Part shown: positions 57,054 to 64,000 of the stretch, piece by piece
Position numbering within the stretch: the first letter of the stretch is position 1
Layout of the letters: every line of letters begins with the position of its first letter
NCBI GenBank assembly: GCA_963792175.1
Contig: CAWBVG010000031.1
Location: 62,001 to 126,000, forward strand
From: CAWBVG01 sp963792175
Lineage (GTDB): Bacteria > Acidobacteriota > Vicinamibacteria > Vicinamibacterales > CAVVIG01
Length of the DNA: 64,000 nucleotides
Direction of reading: 5' to 3'
Made by a program: the position numbers and the translations under genes
Notes under the pieces: generated by a model
Told to the model about the DNA's origin: nothing
Seen by the model: the letters and a program-made list of their open reading frames with translations, nothing else
Databases searched by the model: none

Positions 57054-57773
57054 ATGGCAGCCGACTTTAAGGCGTTCGCGATGCTGACCGGCCGCGGCGT
57101 GCGCGTGGCCGTGGTCGACAGCGGCGTCAATGCCACGCATCCACACGTCGGCGAGGTCGCGGGCGGCATCGCGATCGACGAGCACGGCATCGAACGCGCG
57201 GACTACCTGGACAGGCTCGGCCACGGGACGGCGGTCACCGCGGCGATCCGTGAGAAGGCGCCCGACGCAGAGCTGTTCGCGGTCAAGGTGTTCGACCGGT
57301 CGCTATCGACCAACATGGCGTCCCTCGTCGCCGGCATCGACTGGGCCGCAAACGCCGGCGCGCACCTCATCAACCTCAGTCTCGGCACGCCGCGGCAGGT
57401 GCACGAGCCGGCGCTGAGGGATGCAGTCGAGCGTGCGGCGGCGCGCGGCGCTCTGATTGTGTCGGCGTACGAGGATGGGGGAACGCGGTGGCTGCCGGGA
57501 AGTCTGCCTGGCGTGATTCCGGTACTGGTGGACTATGCGCTCGCACGCGACCGCTATCGAGTGACCGGCGAGGGAGGCGTGACGCGGTTCCACGCGTCGG
57601 GATTCGCGCGTGAGATTCCAGGCGTCCCACGCGAAAGAAACCTGCACGGGATCAGTCTGGCGGTGGCGAACATGACCGGGTTTGCGGCGCGCGCCGCCGA
57701 GTCGTGCGGCGATCGGTCGCTGGCGTCGCTCATCCAGGTACTCGCCGACACCTCTTCCTGGGCCGGCATCTGA
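57054..57773 (+). CDS. qhpE: Subtilisin-like leader protease of the QHNDH locus
   Basis: 239 residues from ATG 57054 (GTG at 57003 would add 17 low-complexity residues). No signal peptide, consistent with a cytoplasmic protease. Triad: GVRVAVVDSGVNATHPHVGE (Asp), YLDRLGHGTAVTAAIREKAP (His) and NLHGISLAVANMTG (Ser in GISLAVA). In Paracoccus, QhpE cuts the gamma-subunit leader before export. The protein is short compared with secreted subtilisins, as expected for QhpE. Reads without a frameshift, unlike the genes just before it. It starts 96 bases after qhpF. Confidence 0.87.
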   Translation: MAADFKAFAMLTGRGVRVAVVDSGVNATHPHVGEVAGGIAIDEHGIERADYLDRLGHGTAVTAAIREKAPDAELFAVKVFDRSLSTNMASLVAGIDWAANAGAHLINLSLGTPRQVHEPALRDAVERAAARGALIVSAYEDGGTRWLPGSLPGVIPVLVDYALARDRYRVTGEGGVTRFHASGFAREIPGVPRERNLHGISLAVANMTGFAARAAESCGDRSLASLIQVLADTSSWAGI

Positions 57774-57806
57774 TGTGCAATAACGTTACGCAGAGCGGAG
57801 CCTCGC

Positions 57807-58719
57807 ATGGCGTTCAAACTCCATCAGCGGAAGCACATCGAGGACGAACTCAGGAATACTGCGCGCCGCCAGCTCCGCCGTGGGAGCGAGGCGCTGAAGA
57901 AGCGTGACGCGCAAACGCTTGACACGAGCGTCCACGAGGCCCGCCGGACCGTGAAGAAAGCGCGGGCCGTCGTCAAAACTCTGCGCGAGGCTGGCGCCGA
58001 TGTGCCACGCAAGGATAGACGCCGACTGAGGAAGGCGTCGCGCGAGCTGTCGGGACTCCGCGACAGCGCCGCGATCGTGGACACCTTCCAGCGCTTGCGG
58101 AAGCGCTACCCGAAGCGCCTGGCCGAGCACACCTATGGCATCCTCCGCCGCGCATTGCTCGAGGCGCGCGAACGAGGGGAGAAGGACGCCCGCCGCGATG
58201 GCATTCTCGATCGCGTCGCGAATCAACTCGACAAGACACGGGCGAGAGCGAAGCGCTGGAAAGCGCCTGCCGTCGACGTGGCGGCCCTGATCGACGTCGT
58301 CGCCCTGTCGTATCGGCGCAGCCGGCGGGCGATGAAGCGTGCACGTCAGACGCACCTGTCGGCGACGCTGCACGGGTGGCGCAAGGAGTTGAAAACCCTG
58401 TGGTATCAGCTGCGCCTCGTCAAGCCGCTGACGCCGGGCGTCGCGCCGCTCGTCGCCGGCGTGAAGCGTCTCGAGACCGACCTCGGAGAGGATCACAACC
58501 TGGTCGTGCTCGCCGCCATGCTCCGTGCCTGTTCGGAACTGAAGGCGATGAGCGCCGAGGTGCGCCAGATTCGACGCGATGGCGGCGCGGATGCGACAGG
58601 GCCTGCGCCGGCGCGTGTTCGCCATCGGCGCCCGCCTCCACCACAAGTCTACGCGCGACTTTGCATCCTGGCTCCGGCGTCAGGCGGAACAGGGCGCGGC
58701 GAAGCCCGTGGCGGCGTGA
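57807..58719 (+). CDS. CHAD domain protein, one frameshift
   Basis: About 303 residues. CHAD features: conserved His and basic residues in DTSVHEARRTVKKARAVVKT, KASRELSGLRDSAAIVDTFQ, LHGWRKELKTLWYQLRLVKP and LETDLGEDHNLVVLAAMLRA. One inserted base near 58577 shifts the frame; the corrected end is RMRQGLRRRVFAIGARLHHK and ASWLRRQAEQGAAKPVAA. CHAD domains are helical and bind polyphosphate. It lies 33 bases after qhpE, so it may share the transcript, but no link to amine oxidation is known. Confidence 0.85.
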
Positions 58720-58724
58720 GCGGA

Positions 58725-58893
58725 GAAGTCGTCAGTCGGCCAGTCATCGGTCATCAGTCCTTAGTCGCCAGTCGTCGGTCCCAGTCCTCAGTCTGGCTCG
58801 GTCTCAGTCCTCGGTTTCAGTCCTCGGTCTGACGACTGAGACTGACGACTGGTGACTTGCGACTGACGCCTGACGACTGGTGACTGACGACTA
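58725..58893. repeat. CAGTC / GACTGAC micro-repeat tract, opposed arms
   Basis: GTCAGTCGGCCAGTCATCGGTC-type words occupy the left 100 bases and GACGACTGAGACTGACGACTGG words the right 60. The arms are complementary in many registers. It fills the space between convergent CHAD and sulfatase/TPR genes, touching the stop of the latter. Confidence 0.85.
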
Positions 58894-60860
58894 CTGCGTC
58901 TTCTTCCGTATCGCTTCCTCCAGAAATGCCTTCGCCTCGGTCGATGTCGGATCAACCTCGACGGCGGTCCGCAGCAACGGAATCGCGGCGTTCGCCTGGT
59001 TCTGCAACGTCAGGATGCGGCCGAGGAGCAGGTTCGCGCGAAAATGACGCGGCTCGAGCGCGAGCGCCGCGCGCAGCTCGGTCGTCGCATCGGCTACACG
59101 ATCGATGCGGGCGTAGACGGAGCCCAGCGAGTAGCGCGCATCGGCCCACCCCGGCATCCTTGCCGGCGACGATGGCGAGATGCCGCGCGGCGCCCTGAAG
59201 GTCGCCGGTTTCGTACAGCGCGATGCCGAGCTCGTACTGGCCGAACAGTTGATCCGGATCGAGCGACACCGCCTGGTGAGCGGCGCGATGGCGCGCGCGT
59301 GCTGCTTCGTGCGGACGCGGGCGATCCCGAGCTGGAGCTGCGCGAGCGGAATGTCGGGCTCTGAGGCCGTCACCTTCTCGAGCAGCGGGATCGCCTTCTG
59401 AAAGGCGCCGTCTTCGACGGCGACGACCGCCTGGTGCAGCGCGTTGGCGATGGCAATCCGATCCTTGGGATCCACGCCGGTGCGATTCGAAGTGCTGCCG
59501 CCGCTGACGTAGCCGAGCGCCGCAAGCCGTTTTGCGAGCTCCCCGCCTTCGCCCGGACGAACAGCGTCGGGCTTCGGCGAGGCAGGCTCGGCTTGAGTCG
59601 GACGATCGGCGCCGAGCTTCGGTCGACGCGCTGGGCTCAGCGGAGCGCGACGAGGAACTCGCGGAGCTCCGCCGACATCCCGTCGAGCACGCGCGGCCGC
59701 GTCGCGGCGAGGTTGTTCGTCGCGCTCGGATCGGCGACCAGGTCGTACAGCTCGGGCTTCGGCGCGCGAACGAGCAGGAAGCGGTCGTTGCGCCACGCCG
59801 CCAGCGGACTCCAGCCGAACGCGCGGCGTGGATACTCGGTTTCGGCGTACACGGGACGATCCGACGACGGTCCGCCTTCGCCGCTGCGCGGCTTCGGCGC
59901 GGCAGGCTTCTGCGAGACCAGCGGCATCAGCGACTGACCCTGCATCGCTGACGGGACGGGCACGCCAGCCGCCTCGAGCAGGGTCGGCGCGACGTCGGCG
60001 AGGCGCACGCGGGTGTCGATCCGTGTGCCTGCGCCAGCCCCAGGGATGCGAATCACCAGCGGCACGTGCATCACGGCGTCGTACAGGAACACGCCGTGCG
60101 TCTCCTCGCCGTGGTCGCCAAGCGACTCGCCGTGATCGGCGGCGACGGCGACGATGGTGTCGGGCGACGTCGATTGAATGAGACGGCCGACGAGCCGATC
60201 GACCGCCGCGATCTCGCCGTCGTACGGCGACGCGGCGAAGCGCGCCTTCAGATCGGCGGGCGGATCGTACGGGTCGTGGGGATCGAACAGGTGCACCCAC
60301 AGGAACGAGGCGCGTTCGGACGCCGGCTGTTGAGACCAGGCGAGCGCGCGGCTGACGACTTCCTGGCCGCGCCGTTCGACCGATCGGTAGCGGTCGTCGC
60401 CGGGACGGCGAAGCCGGAAGCCCGCGTCGTAGACGTCGAAGCCGCGGTCGAATCCCGGCGCCGTCCCGTTGCGTGGATCGAGGATCAGCGACCCGACGAA
60501 GGCCGCCGTTCGATAGCCGGCGTCGTGCAGAAGCTGGGGAAGATACGGCACGGTCCCCGGCAGCGGAGCGCCAAAGTCGTTGACGCGATGACCCGCGGGA
60601 TAGCTGCCGGTGAGGAGCGTCGCGTGCGAGACGGTCGTCACCGGCGCCTGCGCGTACGCGCGGGTGAAGACGGTGGCGCTCCGCGCAAAGGCGTCGAGCG
60701 CCGGCGTCAGCCCGCGCTTCGACCCGAGAAACCCCATCCGATCCGCACGTGTCGTGTCGAGCGTGACGAGCAGGAGGTTCGGATGTCGAGCAGGCTGCGG
60801 CCGCGGCTGTGCCGCGAGCACCGGAAGGAGAAGGACCGTCGCCGCAAACCAGATGCGCAT
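58891..60860 (-). CDS. Sulfatase/alkaline-phosphatase-fold protein with C-terminal TPR, frameshifted
   Basis: About 650 residues. Signal MRIWFAATVLLLPVLAAQPR. Sulfatase core: HPNLLLVTLDTTRADRMGFL (metal-binding Asp pair), AQAPVTTVSHATLLTGSYPA, whose T-T-V-S-H-A-T stands where C/S-x-P-x-R is expected and lacks both Cys and Arg, and VAVAADHGESLGDHGEETHG (Asp-His metal ligands). So it may be a phosphodiesterase or phosphoglycerol-type transferase rather than a sulfatase. Near 59640 the frame shifts; GGELAKRLAALGYVSG, usual in such proteins, then leads into TPR repeats (AQLQLGIARVRTKQHARAIA and later AEVDPTSTEAKAF-like helices) with shifts near 59270 and 59160. Two GC-rich dispersed repeats (59535-59605, 59868-59912) lie inside the coding region. 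Confidence 0.75.
59535..59605. repeat. GC-rich dispersed repeat inside the sulfatase/TPR gene
   Basis: CGAGCTCCCCGCCTTCGCCC and GCTTCGGCGAGGCAGGCTCG carry the family words. On the coding strand it supplies the linker AEPASPKPDAVRPGEGGEL between sulfatase and TPR parts. Confidence 0.65.
59868..59912. repeat. Second in-frame GC-rich repeat copy
   Basis: CCGCCTTCGCCGCTGCGCGGCTTCGGCGCGGCAGGC, an interrupted palindrome of the same family. It encodes QKPAAPKPRSGEGGPSSDRP, a surface-loop-like insert in the sulfatase domain, without breaking the frame. Confidence 0.65.
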
Positions 60861-60893
60861 GAAAAGGGACGAGCCGCGCGGCGGCCCGTCCCC

Positions 60894-61004
60894 ATCGTAG
60901 TCCCCAGTCCCCAGTCCCCTAGTCCCCAGCGTCCGCCGAGATTGGCTGCCTCAGCACTCGCTCTGACATTCTAGGCACTGCTAGCCCCTAGCACCTCGAT
61001 GCGA
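60894..61004. repeat. AGTCCCC and CTAGCCCC micro-repeat tract
   Basis: GTAGTCCCCAGTCCCCAGTCCCCTAGTCCCC, then less ordered sequence, then CTGCTAGCCCCTAGCACC. It fills the gap between two minus-strand genes, downstream of the TonB receptor stop and upstream of the sulfatase/TPR start. Confidence 0.8.
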
Positions 61005-64000
61005 TCAGAACAACACCTTCAACGCCCACTGCATCGCGCGCGGACCGCCGGATCCGATGCACCGGATTGCCGCGGTCGACGTCCGGCGTCGAGCCGATCT
61101 GCCCGAACACGCAGCTGCGAGTGCTCGTGCTCTGGAACGTGCCAAGGTTGACGCGGTTGGTCACGTTGAAGATCTCCCACCGCGCCTGGATCCGCGAGTT
61201 GCCGCGCAGCTTGAACTCCTTGAGGAAGTTCAGATCGAGCGCGCGAGAATCCGGCGCGCGCGGCCGGTGTTGCGGCCACACGTGCCGAGCTTTCCCGGCG
61301 GCCGGATTGGCAAACGCCTGGGCCGCATTGGTAATCGCCGAGCGGCGTCGTGTTCAGGTCCGGGAAGAGATAGTCGAGGTCTTAGTTGTAGATCGGGTCG
61401 GCCAGGCAGTCGGCGCGAATCACGTTGACGACCTGACCCGACTTATCGGTCGTGCCCTGTCCGGGAGTGAACGGCCGCCCGGAGAGCGCGGTGAACACGG
61501 CTCCGATCTGCAGCGGACCACCGCCGAGCGACGTGCCGGGACGGCGTAGCTGCCGCCGACGTTGAAGTTGTGCCGGATGTCGAAGTTGCACGGCCCCTTG
61601 TCTGTCGCCGGATCGTACGGATTGGCCGCCTGCGCCGTTGGCCGCGATCGCGATTGCCCGAGTTGTAGTCGGTGCAGTTCGACAGCGTGTAGTTGTACTG
61701 CGTGTTGATGCCGTGCCACTGCGTTCTGCCGGAACGACAGCTGCAGGCTGTCGTACCACGACTTGGCCGTCGTTGGTGAACTCGACGATGCTGCGGATAC
61801 TGCGGGAACTGCGCGCGGAACGGCCGCGGCAGTCGAGCTCACTCGTCGGCGAGCCGAGCGGCGGAGCGTTGGTCTCCTTGCGCCAGACCAGACCCTGGCC
61901 GCGCGAGCCGACGTAGGACACGCGTCACGGAGTTGTTTCGCAAAAACTCCCGCTGGAACGTCGAGGTGGTAGTAGTGGTACTGGCCCAGCTGGAAATCAT
62001 CCGGCACGCTGGAAGATGTTGAACGGCGGCGCGCCGGTCGGCGACGAGCCGAAGACCGGCACGCCCGGCTGGAGGCAGACATAGTCGCCGCCGGCGGCCG
62101 AGTTGTTCGGATCGACGCAGGTGACGCCTGCGGCGCTTCCGGCGCAACCCGCGGCGACTGCGTGAGCGACACGCGGAACACGCCCAGCGTCGGCGTCGAG
62201 AACAGACCCGGGTGCACGGACGCCCATCTGCGCGCGAGTCGTAGGTGAGCGCGTAGCCCGGCGCGCACGCTCGTTCGGCCGTCGCCGGTCGCGTCCCACG
62301 CCAGGCCGGCGCGCGGTCCGAAATTGTTCTTGTCCGGTCTTGTACAGCTGATTCAGGCCACTGGTCCCGAGCTGCACCAGCCCGCGGTCGGGGAAGAAGT
62401 TCGTGGCGAGGTTGTCCTGTTCGCCGACCGGCGAGAACAGCTCGTAGCGCAGACCCGCGGCTCAGCGTCAGCCGCGAGATGAGCCTTCCAGTCGTCGTTG
62501 ATGAAGACGCCGATCGAGGTCTGCCCATGTGGCGCTCGGTCTGGCCGAACGAGCGCGCCGCAATTTCGAAGCGGGCCAGCAGCAAGCCGACCAGCGCGTC
62601 GACGTCGCTGCCGCTGTCCGCCGTTGGCCGTCAAGCGTGGTGCGCGCCTGGTTCCGCACGCTGCGGTTGTAGGCGTAGTCCCAGCTGCCGCCCATCTTGA
62701 ACGTGTGCTGCGCCGCGCGTGTGCGTCAGCGCCACCGACACCTGCGTCGTCGTGGTCGGCGTGGTCGGTGATCGGATAGCCGCCGACGCCGCCGATGTGG
62801 CCGAACGGCGTCGTCACGCCGGGCACGCCGAGGTCCGCGGCGTCGAGCGGGCCGGTGTTGATGCCGAGCGATCTTCGGATCGATCTTGTTGTTCGGCTCG
62901 AGCGTCTGGGAGAACAGGTTGAAGCCGAACGCGCGTCTCGAGCAGCGTGCGGTTCGAGATCGTCGAGTTCCAGACCACGCCGACGAGCGCGGCGATCGTC
63001 GGATCGCCGACCGAGTTGAACATGTCGACCGGTCCGTTCGGCGGAACGATCTCACCGCTGTTGCCCGCGGGCGCCGACTGGAAGTTGCTGCCGTAGAACA
63101 CGCGCTCGTTGATCAGGTTGTTCGCGTTCAGCTGGTGATCGAGCTTCACCGAGAACGTGTTCATGTTCGAGACGTTCGGCGCGTTGACGTTGCATGTTGC
63201 CCGATCGGATCGGTCGGATAGAACTTCAGCAGGTTCTCGCCGATCGGACTCGGTCTGCAGGCCGGCGGCCGCGATGCGCGCGCGCGCCTCGTGAAATCTG
63301 CGACGTCCGTCGGCACATGCACGACGTACGGCGAGGTGACCGCCAGGCGCTGGCCCTCGTAGTAGCCGAAGAAGAAGGTCTTGTCCTTCTGGATCGGCCC
63401 GCCGAACGTGCCGCCGTACTGCGCGTTCTTCGACCGGCGTCGTGCTCGCCGCCCTGGCGCTTGACGAAGAAGTTGGGCGAGTCGGTCCAGTCGTCGTGCC
63501 GGAAGTAGTAGCCGGTGCCGTGCGGCATGTTGCCGCCGCTCTTCATCACGACGTTGATCGCCGCGCCGCCCTTGACGCCGAATTCGGCCGACGGCGTCTG
63601 CTGCACCGTGAAGTCGCCGATGGCGTCCGTCGGCACGAGCGTCGCCGGCACGCCGACCACGCCGGGCTGAGTTCAGCACGGTGTCGCCGTAGTAGCGGTC
63701 GTTGTTCGAGATGCCGTCGATCATGAAGTTGTTCGACGAGGTCCGCGCGCCGCTGACGTTGACGCCCTGGAAGCCGCCGCCCGGGTTGTGCTGGACGCCC
63801 GGCGTGACGTTGAGCAGCGAGTTGAAGTCGCGGCCGCTGAGCGGCATCGCTTCGATGCGCTTGCGCGTCGACGCGGTTATTGAGCTTGTCGGAGAACTCG
63901 ATCAGCGGCGAGGACGCCTTCGACGGTGATCGTCTCGGACTGCGCGCCGACTTCGAGCTTGAAGTCCACCTTGGCGACGCCGTTCGGCGACGACCGGCGC
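61005..64000 (-). CDS. Oar-like TonB-dependent receptor, partial and heavily frameshifted
   Basis: The gene enters from the right edge and ends at 61005-61007. Recognisable pieces from the N-terminal side: PLSGRDFNSLLNVTPGVQHN, GFQGVNVSGARTSSNNFMID, GISNNDRYYGDTVLN, DFTVQQTPSAEFGVKGGAAI, NVVMKSGGNMPHGTGYYFRH and FGGPIQKDKTFFFGYYEGQR, all typical of the plug domain of Oar/carboxypeptidase-regulatory-type receptors. The barrel includes TFSVKLDHQLNANNLINERV and, at the end, LNFLKEFKLRGNSRIQARWE, IFNVTNRVNLGTFQ and WALKVLF. More than ten one-base shifts occur over 3 kb, so no intact product can be read. It would import a polymer-derived ligand across the outer membrane. Confidence 0.82.

Noticed and set aside
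57807..58719. CHAD protein as a member of the QHNDH system
   Set aside because: It is only 33 bases away, but known QHNDH loci lack it and CHAD proteins bind polyphosphate; proximity alone is not enough.

Overview
The window looks like a chromosomal contig of a GC-rich Acidobacteriota, most likely class Vicinamibacteria. Reasons: an ADOP-type duplicated FtsX permease (a family named for acidobacteria), an Oar-like TonB receptor, reaction-centre-type small cytochrome c, DUF4159 and DUF5916 proteins, an S8 protease with a GDNIVWG tail, and many secreted propeller, peptidase and c-type cytochrome genes. I see no rRNA, tRNA, phage, plasmid, transposase or CRISPR locus. All calls are read by eye.

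Layout. 0-4 kb: ParB-like protein (-), SYLF lipid-binding protein (+), stand-alone ATP-dependent DNA ligase (+), small exported protein (-). 4-7 kb: PD40 propeller and M28 peptidase in one minus-strand unit. 7.5-16.8 kb (+): S8 protease, GNAT acetyltransferase, alpha/beta hydrolase, NADP-dependent oxidoreductase, ADOP permease, small exported protein. 17-29 kb: diheme cytochrome, NHL propellers, MmcQ/YjbR protein, M1 peptidase, zinc peptidase, nucleotidyltransferase-like protein, metallo-beta-lactamase-fold protein, two soluble glucose dehydrogenase-like proteins, DUF4159. 29-42 kb is rich in redox proteins: TsdA-like cytochrome divergent from a PVA dehydrogenase-like heme/PQQ protein, DUF983, FKBP, DUF5916 outer-membrane protein, esterase, a seven-heme cytochrome divergent from a heme-copper monooxygenase-like protein, another diheme cytochrome. 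42-48.5 kb: cyclase, cupin, serine hydrolase, NHL propeller, SGNH protein.

The main functional system is at 49.0-57.8 kb: a full quinohemoprotein amine dehydrogenase (QHNDH) locus in the order qhpG-qhpA-qhpD-qhpC-qhpB-qhpF-qhpE. It encodes the three enzyme subunits plus everything known to build the cross-linked, CTQ-bearing gamma subunit: radical SAM thioether maturase, Trp-hydroxylating flavoprotein, ABC exporter and leader protease. All seven cross-link and cofactor residues are visible in the gamma subunit. After it come a CHAD protein (+), a sulfatase/TPR protein (-) and a TonB receptor (-) that runs off the right edge.

Two features cut across the window. First, at least fifteen intergenic or gene-end tracts are made of short degenerate words (GGTGCTA, AGTCGG, GGGGCTA, GGGATTA and others), often as opposed arms, and they repeatedly supply stop codons or terminal residues to neighbouring genes. 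A second, GC-rich palindromic repeat family has copies between and inside genes. Second, many genes carry single-base frameshifts, concentrated in the S8 protease, PVA dehydrogenase, QHNDH locus and TonB receptor. Because they break otherwise conserved proteins, I treat them mainly as assembly errors. Gene spans given here bridge them.
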